A stretch of DNA of 64,000 nt from Nageia nagi (GCA_050084985.1 JBITNC010000001.1:145638001-145702000); one strand, 5' to 3'; shown: positions 23,298-35,680, counted from the stretch's first letter. Notes: generated from the sequence alone by a model not told the origin. A program made the numbers and translations.

Positions 23298-24780
23298 ATC
23301 CATGAGAATGGATGAAGCACGTTTTGCTTACGACGAAGGCAACACACGTTACATTAAATGCCTAAAGTAAAATTTCGTAGACCTGCAGACGTGACCTAGA
23401 TTCTTCTCTATTATTATAGTATTGTCCTTTTAAGTTCAGACAAATCAACATTTTATAAAACTGTAAATATTTATTGGTATTAATTCGAATGAGAAAACGT
23501 TATCACCGTGTCAACTCCAAAAAACAAAAAGTGACGATCTCCTGAGGCAGTGGTTCCTTACTCGACGCCCAGCATTCTCAGAACATACACCATTGGAGAG
23601 AGCTTGATGAATAGAGAATATGTATTCAACTTGAAACATACCATGCTGTCTTCCTTTACGCGACACAGGTGTTTTATACGAAGTAACGCGGTCTTCCATA
23701 TTTCGCAACCCGGGATTGTATTGATGTCATTACTCTTAAACATCATCTAACCGGACATTGATACAAAGATGTTGCATAAAAATATAATGTAGTCAAATAT
23801 TAATATATATATTTTGTAAACTCAACTATTTAATCTATCCTATAATATATGTTGCATTGTAAATTCAACTGTAATTTTAGTTTTCAAGGGCGATAATCCT
23901 ATTTTCCTAGATATTGCATATTAGTAAACCCAATAATATTTTTCAGTTCTTCGTTATCAAGTCTTATACCTCCATGCTGATCATTAATGCAAGATATTCA
24001 CCATGAAAGGCACGATGGCTGGGTGACTTCAATGCGAGCCGTTACATACTGAAACACATCCAATGTTACAAGAACAACGAAGGCCATTTTTCATTAGATC
24101 CATCCTGAAAATACGTTGACTACCATCCAAAAACATTATCAAACAATGAAAATCAAATTCACACAAAATCATAATTATAAGCCAACCTGGAACTCTCTCA
24201 TTGTACAAGAGCAAGGCCGAGTCTATATACTAATGGCAAGCATCAAACATAGTGAGTAACAACTTCAGCCAAAGTAAATATTTATCTTCAGAATCGATTC
24301 AAGGTAATTTGTTCAATAGAGACAATAGTTTTAATACTCTTCTCATGTATTTTTGATATAATGAGAATATATCAGCGACATGATCTACTAATGTCAGATA
24401 CACACAACTGGCTACACACAACATACACGACCTGACTGTTTTCCATTCGCAAAGATCTTATAATTCTAAGTACATAAACTTTTAACAACATTGACTGTAA
24501 TAATAATAATAACACAGAATCGAATACAAGATAAACATAGATGCAAATTGAGAAATAAACAAACCCTTTATTCATTTCCAATACGTTTGTGGTTCAAGTT
24601 TATCTCCTGTAAGCTTTCTACAGATCTGAAAGGACCTCTCTTTGACTCCAACAAGGGGGTGTGAGGTCTCACAAAAATTCTCTAGCAGACAACTCCTCCT
24701 CCCCAACATCGCTCCCCAAAATAACTGTTGGGTGTGCTTCATCTTTTGGTGTAGGTGAAAAACGAATTACCTATACTGCT

Positions 24781-27178
24781 TAAAATGGGACGAAAGTTTG
24801 TATGTAGATTCTACAAATTCATACCTTTTCAATGGTTCTAAGAACATGGAAAACGGAGCTCTAGATAAAAAGTTATGACTTCTACAAGTTGACTCATTTT
24901 ATAGGGACTACACTTACATTTTTTGGAGGGAGACAATTGGATAAAATGTAATGGGTGGTTTTAGCCCATGGTTTAATGCTTATTAGTATAAGCTGCATCA
25001 AGTATTCTGGAATAATTTTGAATAATCCTGGAAGGATCCTAGACTAGAGTGTATGCCCTGGGTTAGCGCATGGGAGCACATGATGGTGGATCTTGGATTA
25101 GATATTGAGAGGATCAAGTATGCTCAAGGTTTAGGCATGGCACTAGTGATAGTGTGTGGTTCATATTGGTATTAAGATGGATCACATGATCTGAATATAG
25201 TAGATCACATTATGTGTGAGCATACTATGTGTGGTAGACATGTGGTATGTGAATCTTCATACACATATAGAGCATGGCATAGTACTGAGCTTGGTGTAGT
25301 GCTGATATATAGACTATGGAGATCTCATATGGAGCATGAGGGTTATATCATGGATTTGTGATATGTAGATTGTATGATGCTTGCTATATGGAGATCATTA
25401 GATGTACTATGATTGCACAATTTGCTTGATTGTAAAAGGCATTGTTAATACAATATGAAGAAGTTGACGCTCTTTATTCTTGCTGGATGTAGCCCAAATT
25501 GGGTGAACTAGGTTACATCATTTTATCATGTGATACCATTACCTTGTTATTTATTTTTTTATTGAATTATCACTAGAAAATAGTCTTGTTAGATCAAAAT
25601 AAGTGTATCAAATCTAGTTCTTTTGAGGTCTGGGCAAGAGAGATTGAGCTAGGAGGAGAGTAGGTAGATCATTCCAACCCAAATCCATTGGGAAGGTGTG
25701 TAGTGAGCATCCTAAGAGAGTCAAATCTAAATGATAAGATGGTTTGTGTGGCCATGGGGTGTGAGTATTGAATGGTTGTGCTCCCTTTGTGTTGTAAGTG
25801 GTTGTGGGTGTGAGCAAATCCAGGCAAAGGACTATGTATGCAAATAAGAGTGAGAGTCTGGTGGCTTATAGGTGTGGTCCTTTCTAGGGCTATTTTATTG
25901 CACTATGAGAGGAGTGTTGCATGGGAGAGGAATCTTGCTATTGAAAGGACCTATACTTATCTAAAATAGGCACATAGTATACCATTGGAAATATATTAGA
26001 AATTAATTTACTATGAAATACCAAATGCAAAAAATAGATTAGTATAGAAGAAGTTATAATATCCAAAAGTTAGTAGTTTAGTCTTTTTAGATAAAATTGA
26101 AATGACTATTTTACCTCAATATAAAAGTATAAAACACATTTTTACAGAGATTAAATAAGTGACTCATATTTGTAGATGATAAAATTTAATGCTAAATTAT
26201 AATAAAGAATGATGCAATTATATCAAATTTAAATAACAAATAAAGGAACTTAATTACAAATGAATACTTAATAACTTGTAAAAGTAACTAGGAATAATGA
26301 TGATAAGAAAATTGAAGTAGTAAGATGAAAATGATATGTCCTAACCCATGAGATAATAAATAATAAACATGTATCTGTCACTCACCTGGATGACAAAGCA
26401 ATACTAAAACAGAGGTAGACAAACATCATAACTTATTTCTCACATCTCATAAAGAAAAGACACATGTATTTAAGTTTTGGCACTAATAGGAGTGCTAGCA
26501 CTAGAAATTATAAAGATATGAGTCGTTCACTTTGATATTGATGTCATTAAATCATCTTCTAAGATTATGGTGAAGAAAAGGATAGATTTTGAGTGTAAAA
26601 AATTCCAATTTCAATAGGTGGTGTTAAAGAACACCAACAAGTTTATGAGATATATGTATAATCCTACTGAGATAAAATCTTGATAGTCTTCCCATGCATA
26701 TAATTGTCAATTTATAGGTTTAGGATCATATGTGAATGCATCTTTTTATTCTAGTGTTTAACATGGTGGTTTGACCTAATAAATAAGAGAATTACACATG
26801 AGAAACAACTTATGTAGATCATAATAAATAATAATAATAAACATAGTATGGATTATGTGACATATGGTTTGACCCAAAAAGGATTCCAAATTATGTGTCA
26901 ACACATGCCCCCTTTGAAAGTTGTATCCCATTAAATCTTGCACAATGAAGGGTTAGGGTACAATCCATAATCAAATCTCATTACCTAGATTGTTAGTATT
27001 AAGATGTTTGTTAGAATTAATCTTGATGATCAAGTTAGCATGATGTGTATGGAAGACAAAGTTTTCTTGATATTCTTTACTTCTTGGACATCTATGGGAT
27101 ACTTGTAAAATGAATGATGGTAGAGGAAGCCTCAAATCATAAGTATTTAATACCTATGATCAATCAAGTAGGCATAAC
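24781..27178. other. Unassigned DNA with LTR-like fragments
   Basis: No gene is seen. Around 25,490 the phrase GGATGTAGCCCAAATTGGG, followed by GTGAACTAGGTTACATC, resembles a segment often found near the ends of plant copia LTRs. At 26,905 the plus strand reads GTCAACACA followed by TGCCCCCTTTG; on the minus strand this is a purine tract abutting TGTGTTGAC, so it may be another LTR boundary. No partner copy was found for either. Confidence 0.3.
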
Positions 27179-27757
27179 TGATCCGGATTTATGTAGAAAC
27201 GTAATAGAACAAACCTATAACCATAAATATAGAGATGCAGTGGAAATAACACTTCATTTCATTAATTTTGAAGAATGAAGATGGAAATAAAACTAGCTAG
27301 GGCACTAGTAGTTATCTCTGAGAAGAGATGTTGCGGCTACAGTCCTCTGAACTTCCTTACAATGAGGCTCGAGGGCCTATTTATTATTGAAAAATAATGG
27401 AGAACCCTAAACATCCCAAAACCTAACCCTAGGAGATGAACCGCCAAAACTATGGGCCCCGTTTGGGTAAATTAGTGTTTCAACTTCCCAAGGACGTAAC
27501 TTTTGCATACTATCTCTGTTTGACGCACATGATACATCGTTAGAAAGCTCTATCCGAGGACTACAAATTTTATTTCATGAAATTCATTGGTGAAATGATG
27601 CCCAAAAATGTTATTTAGGGCCTCAAAATGGCTCTGGAAGTTTAGGACCCAAAAACTGCTAAAAATAGTAAGTTATGCCGAAACTAACAAATTGAAAGAG
27701 ATAATGGTGGGGGTCCAAGTGGAATAGGTAGGTGGCCACCAATATCCACTTGGATCA
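27179..27757 (-). repeat. 3' LTR of element D
   Basis: It is 579 bp, starting TGATCCGG and ending CCACTTGGATCA. It is nearly colinear with the LTR at 32,388. It keeps CG at about ten positions where the other copy has TG or CA, so it is the less decayed of the two. Confidence 0.92.
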
Positions 27758-27771
27758 TTCCTACCCCCTTA
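27758..27771 (-). other. Polypurine tract of element D
   Basis: Minus strand AAGGGGGTAGGAA ends exactly at the TGATCC start of the 3' LTR. Confidence 0.85.
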
Positions 27772-29140
27772 GAAAGTAATGGTCCCCATTGTGTTAAGTT
27801 CCTCCATGAGATGAGGAAATTTCTGCTGAACTTGGTCCCTGGTGAACCACTTTCCTTGGTGCAAGAGTTGGCCAGCTTTGACAACTTGATACAGTTGGAT
27901 CCTCTATTGGTGAGTGTTCTTGATTTGCATATCCATGATACAATCTATGGTTGCTTGTTACCTGTAGTCTGGATTTAACTCTATTGGTGTGAGTTGTTCT
28001 GCAATGTCTGAAGTGTCTAGTAGAGGTGGGAAGTAAGGATGAAGGCGGTCCACATTGAAGATTGGGTGCAGTCCAAGGAATGGTGGAATTCCAAGCTCAA
28101 AGGCATTATTCCCTACAGCCTTGGTGATGGTGTACGACCCATATCGAAGTGGGCAAAACTTGCGATTGGGTCCAGTGAGGTGCTCCTTCTATAAATGTAG
28201 CCATACTTTGTCTCCCACCTGGAAGTTGTGTGGCACCCGATGTTGATCATGGTGTTACTTGTACTTCACATTAGCTCTATCCAATATATCATGAACCTAT
28301 TGGTAGATGTGTTGAATGCGCTCGATAAAGCTACTTGCTTTGTCAACTTCAGATTGGATGTGAGTTGAATCAGCCTAAGCAGTTACAAATGGCATGGCTA
28401 CGTCAATGGGACATAGTGGTCAGAATCCTAAGCCCACTTGAAAGGGGCTATGGCCAATTGAACTATGGAGAGCCCTATTATAACTATGTTGTACATAGGG
28501 GAGGCTATCATCCCATGTGCGTGGATGCTTGGAATTGTACATATGTAGAATGTGTACAATCATTCTATTGATGACCTCTATCTGGCCATCTGTTTGGGGA
28601 TGGAAAGCTATGGACTTGGTGAGTTTTATGTCCAACATTAACCAAAGGCTGGACCAAAATGTGCTGAGGAACCTACTATCTTGATCTGAGATGATAGATT
28701 GTGGGATCCCAAAGTGCACCCATACTCGTTCAAAGAAGAGTTTAGTAGTGGCTTTCGCTGTGATATTCTTCTTACAGGCTACCATAATGGCCATCTTCAA
28801 GAATCTATCAATGATCATGAAAACACAGTCATTGCCATTCTTAGTAGAAGGTAAGCTCGACATGTAATCCATGGAGATGGATTCCTAAGGTCAACTAGGG
28901 GTGGGTAGTGGATTATATAGGCCTTACTTCTTGATGGTCAGTTTGGAAATGGTATAAGCAGTGCAAGATCTGATGTGCTTTTTGACATCCTTTCAAAGGT
29001 TTGGCTAATAGAAATACTTCTGTAGTATTGCTACTATTTTCTAGACCCCAAAATGCCTAGCAACTCGACTATAGTGTGCTTCCCATATCATCTTGGCATG
29101 CTCGCTTGAAGGAACACAAAGGTGTCCTAGGTGACATAAA
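27772..29140 (-). pseudogene. Integrase and C-terminal tail of element D
   Basis: Integrase inserts the cDNA into host DNA. The minus strand shows a zinc-binding region near 29,100-28,960 (HYSRVARHFGV, later RSCTAYTI with one Cys replaced by Tyr). The catalytic core lies at 28,872-28,420, uninterrupted over 150 codons, with the acidic triad in IIDRF, SDQDSRF and HPQTDGQIEV. A frameshift follows. The C-terminal region then reads VGDKVWLHL, GPNRKFCPLRYGSYTI and FLGLHPIFNVDRLHPYF, and a tail through VVKAGQLLHQGKWFTRD up to the purine tract. Several stops make it inactive. Confidence 0.9.
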
Positions 29141-29279
29141 AGTGCATCTTAGAGGTGAAAATTTAGAACTGGCATGCCCCCTAAGAGTGCCTTGTAAGTG
29201 TGGTCAAATTCTGGGTCCCTCTCATAGAGAAGCAACCAATTGGAAGTCTCATGCCCACAAGAGTTGAGCATGGTGGTGA

Positions 29280-30560
29280 GCACTATGATTGGTGGTCGGT
29301 TGAGGTAGTCTACAACATTATTGGTACTACCCTTCTTGTACTTGATGTTTAAATGAAACTATTATAGATATGTGGACCACTTCTGATGGTGATCATTCTG
29401 CAACTTCCCTTGTGTCTGCATGAACTGCAGAGGTCGATGGTCTATGTGGATGATTATTTCCTTCCCCAAAATGTAATGCTTCCATTATCAATAAGCTTGC
29501 ACAATGGAATACATTTCTTTGTCATAGGTGGGATACTTGCAAATTGTCTCAGATAATGTCTCACTATGATATGCCACTGGATGTCCTTATTGAGTAAGAA
29601 CTACCCCAATAGCATAGTCAGAGATATCTATCTCAATCTCAAATGGTTGCTACAAGTCTGGTAAGGTGAGCACTAGGGTAGAATAGAGGTGATTTTTCAA
29701 TTCTTTAAATGCCTTCTGTTGAGGTTCTGACCAAAAGAATTTTGCTCTCACTCCTCCTTTGGTGACTAGACTCAAGGGCCAAGTGATGTGAGAGAATCCC
29801 AACATGAATCTATGGTAGAAATTAGCAAGACCTAGAAAGCTGTGAAGCTCTGTTATAGTGGTCAGGGTTGGCCAATATTGAATGACTTAGATCTTGGCTA
29901 GATCCACATGCACCCCCCTTTCATCAATAATGTATCCTAGATATTAAACCTGGGTCATGCTAAATGTGCACTTCTCCAAATTGGCACACAACTTATGTTG
30001 CTGCAGTGTTTGGAGGACTTATCAGATGTGATGAAGGTGCTCTTCCCAAGTCTTGCTGAAGATCAGAATGTCATCCAAGTACACCACTATGAATGAGTTA
30101 GTGAATGGTCATAACATGTCATCCATCATCCTCATGAAGGTTGCAGGAGCATTCGTTAACCTAAAAGGCATGACCAGCCACTCAAAAAAGCCTTCCTTAG
30201 CTTTGAAGGCAGTCTTCCACACATTAGAAGGTTCAATTGGTACCTGGTGATACCCAAACTTTAGGTCAATCTTACTAAAATATTTTGCACCTTGGAGTTG
30301 GTCTAGAAGGTCATCAATTCATGGAATTGGGTACCTATTCTAGACAGTGATCTTGTTCAGCACCCGATAGTCAATACAGAGTCTCCATGTCCCATCCTTC
30401 TTTTGTACCAACACGATCGGACTCCCATAGGGTGATGAACTTGGTTTGATGTGACCTTTTTGTAATAGCTCCTAAATCTACCTCTTGATTTCATTATTTT
30501 CCAAAATAGAGCATCGATAGATTGGTCCATTGGGTAGTGGTGCACTTGGGGTCAGATCAA
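29280..30560 (-). pseudogene. Reverse transcriptase and RNase H of element D
   Basis: It copies the element RNA into DNA. Minus strand motifs run in order: [70 protein letters not shown], then the catalytic VYLDDILIFS near 30,072 and FLGLANFYHRF. RNase H follows with EIDISDYAIGVVLTQ, YPTYDKEMYSIVQA and HYILGKEIIIHIDHRPLQF. In-frame stops include EIKRQI*ELLQ and NRYPIP*IDDLL, both at positions where Gln or Arg codons are expected. It is Ty3/gypsy type by motif and order. Confidence 0.93.
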
Positions 30561-30639
30561 TCAGGTGCTTAACTTGATAATGTAAAGGAACCCCTATGGA
30601 TGAGGTGAAGATGTCCTCATACTCCTCCATAACCTTATC

Positions 30640-31249
30640 CATTTGTTGTTATCATGCAGAGGGGCCCTATTTGGAGGTTGTGGCCATAGTCATATTCTTG
30701 CCCTAGGGGTGGATCATCAGGAAAACAAATTTCTTAGTTTGGGAAATGAGCTTACTACATTGTTTTACAATAACCAAAGAGATAGCCATAGGAGGTGGTA
30801 CCTTTGGTATCCTATACAACTTATTTTCCAAAGTAATAATAACAGCATGAGGTCGAGACTCATACATAGCATGACACTTCCACAAGTATGGAGGTCCTAA
30901 TAATACATTAGAAACATCAATAGGAACAATGTCACATAATACCTCATCTGTGAAGGGCTTGATGCTATAGGGAAGGTGGGACTGCTGGCTAATGCAAATA
31001 TCTCATCCTTGGTGAAGCCACCTGATGGTGTATGGATGTGGGTGAGCTATGGTTGGCAAGCCTAATCGCTTCATGGTGTCTACTGAAATGAGGTTATTTT
31101 GGCTCCCATTATCAATAATGAACTATACAGGGGAGCCCTTTACCCATATCTAGGAGTGGAAGAGACATTCCTCCTCTTTTGGATCTTTTGGTTCCTCCTT
31201 CTAAACCTTAGTAGTGGCAATAGTGGTGTTAGGCTCTGCATCAATAATC
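30640..31249 (-). pseudogene. Protease region of element D
   Basis: This lies between the nucleocapsid and RT, where the aspartic protease belongs. The minus strand can be followed in pieces: a decayed core with MGAKITS near 31,105, GGFTKDEIFAL near 31,020, and a well-preserved frame MWKCHAMYESRPHAVII to about 30,703 (ENKLYRIPKVPPP). The active-site DSG is not intact in a continuous frame. Assignment rests on position and on the flanking sequence. Confidence 0.6.
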
Positions 31250-32258
31250 TATTTCCCTTTTTTATTCCCCTTTTCAGGTTCTAACTCAAAGTTAGAGCAT
31301 GCATCTGACTCAAAAGCCCTCATCTCAACCACTAATGACTGCTTGGCCCGACACTCACTTGTGTTGTGAGTGGAGCTCTTATAGAACTCACACCACTTTC
31401 CCATGTCCTTCTTTAGCTTTGCAGTGTTGTTCTTTTCTAGTGGCTTTGATGAGTTGTCTTTGGCCACCATGCTTTGGCTTTATCCTTTATTCTATGGTTT
31501 GGAAGTACCTTTCCCTTACTTTTGATTCATAGATCCAAAGTCTCGCTTCTTCTATTTGAATTTCTGCTCAATCTTGGCAACATACCAGTATGCCATACCA
31601 AGTGAGGAGATGTCAAGGAACTCCATTTCCTCCTAAATGTATCTGTGTAGATAGCTACGATACTTTAGCACCAAATGTTTCTCTAAATCTTTGATACCCA
31701 ACTTTGTGCGTAGGGTATGGAATATATTCATCAGCTCATGCACATCTTGATCCCTTTATTGTCACAGCGTGGTCCATTGTATGTACTTATCCTCATAGCT
31801 CCCCATGGGATAGTACTATTCCTTAATGGCATCTTGAAAAGAATTCCAAGTTGGTACATCTAAGAACATAGAGGGTTCTATTGGTCCTTATTCTCATAAT
31901 AGGTTTCCCACCAATCCTTAAAATGGGGGGTAGCTTTGAGGAGTGCAAAAATAATCTTCTCCTAATCTGAAAAGTCATGTATAGAGAAATATCCTTCTAA
32001 TAGATTCAACCATCTATCTATGGCATCGGCATCTATTTGACCCTCAAATATGGGAATGTCAAAATTTACTTGTACCTTAAAAGGAGTCGCAACTCCAAAG
32101 TGGCTACTGGATGTAGATGCACCATCGATGGGTAATCGTTGAAGGATCTGAGCAAAGTTATCCATCATCACATTCCTTTATTTTTCGAGGGCCTCCTCAA
32201 GCATTATTTTGGTAGGATCTCCTACTCCATCATCTTTCTTTTCATCCCCCATGGGCAT
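31250..32258 (-). pseudogene. gag of element D
   Basis: Structural protein of the particle. A minus-strand ATG at 32,258 opens MPMGDEKKDDGVGD. After one stop comes the capsid start FDIPIFEGQIDADAIDRWLN and LLEGYFSIHDFS near 32,070-31,965, then EKIIFALLKATPHFKDWWETY. Frameshifts follow. The nucleocapsid keeps a knuckle-like KWCEFYKSSTHNTSEC near 31,390, in which the second cysteine of a classical CCHC is replaced, as is common in this gag type. The reading frame is broken in at least three places. Confidence 0.88.
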
Positions 32259-32369
32259 CCGTCAAGGTTTGCGAGGTTGATCTTGCAAAGGTTCCACCAG
32301 ATCAAGCCTTAGCTCCTTATACCCCGACCTCGTTGGGGACATGCAAAGAAGGATCGAGAAAAAAAAATA

Positions 32370-32386
32370 GACCCACTCTGATACCA
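32370..32386 (-). other. Initiator-Met PBS of element D
   Basis: Minus strand TGGTATCAGAGTGGGTC starts one base after the 5' LTR. Its first eleven bases match the 3' end of plant initiator-Met tRNA. Confidence 0.9.
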
Positions 32387-32387
32387 T

Positions 32388-32976
32388 TGATCTGCATTTA
32401 TGTAGAAATGCAATAGAACAAACCTATAACCATAAATATAGAGATGCAATGGAAATAACACTTCATTTCATTAATTTCAAAGAATGAAGATGGAAATAAA
32501 ACTAGCTAGGGCACTGGTAGCTATCTCTGAGAAGAGATGTTGTAGCTATAGTCCTCTAAACTACCTTACAATGAGGCTCAAGGGCTTATTTATTATTGAA
32601 AAATAATGGAGAACCCTAAACATCCCAAAACCTAACCCTAGGAGATGAATTGCCAAAACTATGGGCCTCGTTTAGGTAAATTAGTGTTTCAACTTCCTAG
32701 GGACGTAACTTTTGCATACTATCTCCATTTGATGCACATGATACATCATTAGAAAGCTCTATTTGAGGACTACAACTTTTTGTATGAATTTTATTTCATG
32801 AAATTCATTGGAAATGATCCCCAAAAATGTCGTTTAGGGCCTCAAAATGGTTCCAAAAGTTCAAGACCCAAAAATTGCTAAAAATAGTAAGTTATGCTGA
32901 AACTAACAAACTGAAAGAGACAATGGTGGGGGTCCAAGTGGAATAGGTGGGTGGCCACCAATATCCACCTGGATCA
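32388..32976 (-). repeat. 5' LTR of element D
   Basis: It is 589 bp, starting TGATCTGC and ending CCACCTGGATCA. It matches the 3' LTR throughout, apart from an extra AACTTTTTGTATG-like insertion and scattered transitions. Confidence 0.92.
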
Positions 32977-34182
32977 ATAACCCTAGCTCAATAAGAGAGT
33001 AGTATTCCTTTTCTACATTCAAATAAATGGTGAAAATAGGTAAAGATTCCTTAATGTATGAGTAATATACTTTTTCACTAGTGCTAATACTATATGATTC
33101 TTTGATATGCTTGAAAGATAATGATAATGCTAAATAAAATTTAAAGATATGCTATACGGACAAGATAAGTGAAAACATGCTAAAAAACTAATAAAATGAA
33201 TTAAGAAAGTGATCAACTCACAAACTACACATAATTATTAATGTCAAGAGACATTCTCTAGTTGCAGCATGGGGGTGGAGTGGAGAACCAAAATATCACA
33301 TGTGAGTCCATTCGTTAAATTTCAATTTCAATATTTAAAGAAAAAAATGAATTAACTTTATTATTTAAAAAATAAATTCAACTTCTAACTTATAATTTAA
33401 AAACTATATAAATATTATAATTTTTAATAAAAGTATATAAAACACATATTAAATATAATAAATTACACCTCAAGAATGATAGTTTTTGGCATTATTTTGA
33501 TATATAAAAGGATATATCAAAGCTAGTGAATACCCATAATGATATTTAACCATGGCCATTCTAGAAAGTGATAAACAATGATAGGGATATAGATAATTAC
33601 ATATAAACCCTAACCTAACCTTAATCTACAATGATAATTAGCGTAGGTTTTCAATTATATACCACACAAAGAAATATCTATCCTAATTAAAGGATACATG
33701 TGCTCCAATTTTCTTCAAGGATTCTCTAAGACCTACAAAATATAAAATATAATAAGATACAAGCATATAAAAACAATTTACAAGATATATACCTCAATCC
33801 ATCGTAAATTAGGGTAAGAACACTTGATGAAGCTCATTCTATGGTGGATTTAGATTATATAGCCCTAATAAATATTAATGATGTCCAAAGTTATTCATAA
33901 ATGCTCAGATCTATTCTCTAGTATTTGTAAAAGTCTTAGTCAACTCCTGATAAAATAAATAGTAGCTCCTTGAAAATGAGGTAAACATCTCTATTTATAA
34001 TGCCCTTTTTATGATAGATCATCCAATTGTTAAACATACATTATTGATTGTTTGATCTATTGATCAATAGTTCAATTAGTTTCAATCATTATTATGTATA
34101 AAATATTAAATTTGATATAAGTTTAATGTTTATATTAAAATATTGTTATTTCTTACAAATATGTAATTTTGGGATATCTACA
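32977..34182 (-). other. Unassigned DNA ending in an LTR boundary
   Basis: No gene is seen. At 34,182 the plus strand reads GGGATATCTACA followed by TTTGCCCCTTTTTTG. On the minus strand this is a purine tract (AAAAAAGGGGCAAA) abutting TGTAGATATCCC, the same design as in element A. The stretch to the left is therefore probably a 3' LTR of an A-like element, but its other end and a partner copy were not found. Confidence 0.45.
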
Positions 34183-35564
34183 TTTGCCCCTTTTTTGTTG
34201 ACTTTTGCAAGCATGCAAGACATAGTATAAAAGGGTAAAGATTATGATTATATTGATGTTATTATTTGATATTTGAGATTTATTTACTTTATTGATAAGG
34301 ATCAATATTTTTATGATAGTTCTCAATGATATTTTTATTGATAAGGATGATATATGAATGTAGGTATATAAACCTACTAAATGTTAGGAGATAAGTGTAA
34401 AATGTTCTCAATGATATGATCAATTTAAGATAATTCAAACTATGATTAACATGTTAATATACCTTGGATTATGATATGTGTAAGTTCAGTAATATGATCA
34501 TGTTAACTTCATCCCATGGAAAATAAATCTAAAAAATGATAAAATTAAACTTTACTCCATGCTAAATGGAAAGCAAAGCAAAAACCATGGTAATGATAAA
34601 AATAACCTCTTTGCCCCAAGTAATGGTAAGTAAATAAGAAACTTGTGGTCCATGTCAAATGGAAAATAATAAATGAGAGTGCTATAATGATTCTTTTACC
34701 CCAGTTTGAATTGAAAGTAAAAGAAATGCTATTTTTCCCATTGTTAAATGGGAAGCAAAATGGTTATCTTTAAATGATATATTTGTTCCAAGTAATGGCA
34801 AATAAAGATGATAATGATCATGATAGGATCAAAATACTAGAATGATAACATTTCCCCATATTAAATAAAAAAATAAAGGATTATGCTCAAGGATAATACT
34901 AAATATAATGATATAGGATATGTTACCAATATTCAATAGGATGTGATGATATTGCCCTTGATTTGAGATAGTTATTATCTCATCTACTAAACTTATGGAA
35001 TAATTATTTTCTTAATGTCTTGCTTAAATATTTTGCTCATGGTACACCACATAAGATATAATATACAAAATGATATTGATATTACTCATGATAAAAATAA
35101 ATATAAAACATGAGAAAAGATATGTGTCCATATCAAATTCATGATCACTTAGTCTACAAGATTATGTTTTACTAAGAAACCATGCTAATCAACAATCCAT
35201 GATCATCTCCAAAGGAGTGATTTCAAGGAAACCCAATTTGAATTGTGACCCAAGTGGTTACATCATCATGAGGAATATGGAATATAGATAGTGATATTTA
35301 TTATAAGTCAAATAGAAATTAACATATGTGACCATGATTATTTGTATTTAATGATAAGATAAAGGCACAATTGATGAAAGTGTTCAAAAGATCAAATTCA
35401 AAGATATGTGATAAGAATAATTTTAATATTTTGAAAATGTTTTTGATATTAGATTTCATGAATAATAAAATTCATATGTAAAATGATAACAGTATGTAAC
35501 TCCTAAGTTAAGAGGCTTCTTCTCTCTCAAGAATATAGTTACTTTTGTAATAGGAAGAAGATAG
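34183..35564. other. Internal remnant of an A-like element
   Basis: This lies upstream, on the minus strand, of the purine tract at 34,183. No coding sequence is readable. It contains a run of short degenerate repeats at 34,505-34,880, in the same relative place as the tandem units of element A. The right limit is the 5' LTR of the copia element. Confidence 0.4.
34505..34880. repeat. Short-unit degenerate repeats
   Basis: A word like CCCCATGTTAAATGGAAAGC recurs about eight times (near 34,512, 34,556, 34,615, 34,652, 34,700, 34,737, 34,789 and 34,853) at spacings of about 35-65 bp, with linker DNA rich in AATGATAA. Confidence 0.5.
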
Positions 35565-35680
35565 TGTTGCAAAATGATCTTGTTAGGATCCAAAATTTGA
35601 ACTCCAAAAGTAAAAAATCATACCTACTAAAAAAATGTAGCTCCCCACCATGTTTGGAGGTGATAAAATGTGATCGCGTT
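35565..35680 (+). repeat. 5' LTR of the copia element, first part
   Basis: TGTTGCAAAATGATCTTG and the next ~100 bp match the start of the 3' LTR at 45,252 (CTCCAAAAG..AAAAAACCA, CCCCACCATGTTTGGAGG). The match stops at GCGTT, where insertion J begins. Confidence 0.85.

Larger units (their letters stand above)
22991..24780. other. CG-rich, apparently low-copy island
   Basis: By eye about 28 CG dinucleotides fall in 23,041-23,760, where most of the window has only a few per kilobase. No part of it is repeated elsewhere in the window. The minus strand shows a TATA-like box, a short signal-peptide-like first exon and a good 5' splice site near 23.2-23.3 kb. Further splice-like sites are near 24.1-24.2 kb, where GAGAGAGTTCCAG is followed by GTTGGC. 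A frame ending VILGSDVGEEELSAREFL then stop lies near 24.67-24.75 kb. This looks like remains of host genic DNA, but no gene family could be recognised. Confidence 0.45.
27179..32976 (-). mobile_element. Element D: complete but inactive Ty3/gypsy retrotransposon
   Basis: A 5,798-bp element with LTRs of 579 and 589 bp, each bounded by perfect TGATCC/GGATCA-type ends, and a perfect 5-bp target duplication ATAAC (27,174-27,178 and 32,977-32,981). On the minus strand an initiator-Met PBS follows the 5' LTR and a purine tract precedes the 3' LTR. The internal order gag, protease, RT, RNase H, integrase defines Ty3/gypsy. All domains are readable but carry many nonsense codons, largely at CAA/CAG sites, and a few frameshifts. 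It inserted into older, unassigned repeat DNA. Confidence 0.95.

Noticed and set aside
23570-23610. Plus-strand frame RRPAFSEHTPLERA resembling the end of a bacterial antitoxin domain
   Set aside because: A short chance likeness in plant DNA with no supporting context.
23550-23746. Overlapping 60-66-codon frames on both strands in the CG-rich island
   Set aside because: None shows a domain, and all three overlap each other; kept only as part of the island description.
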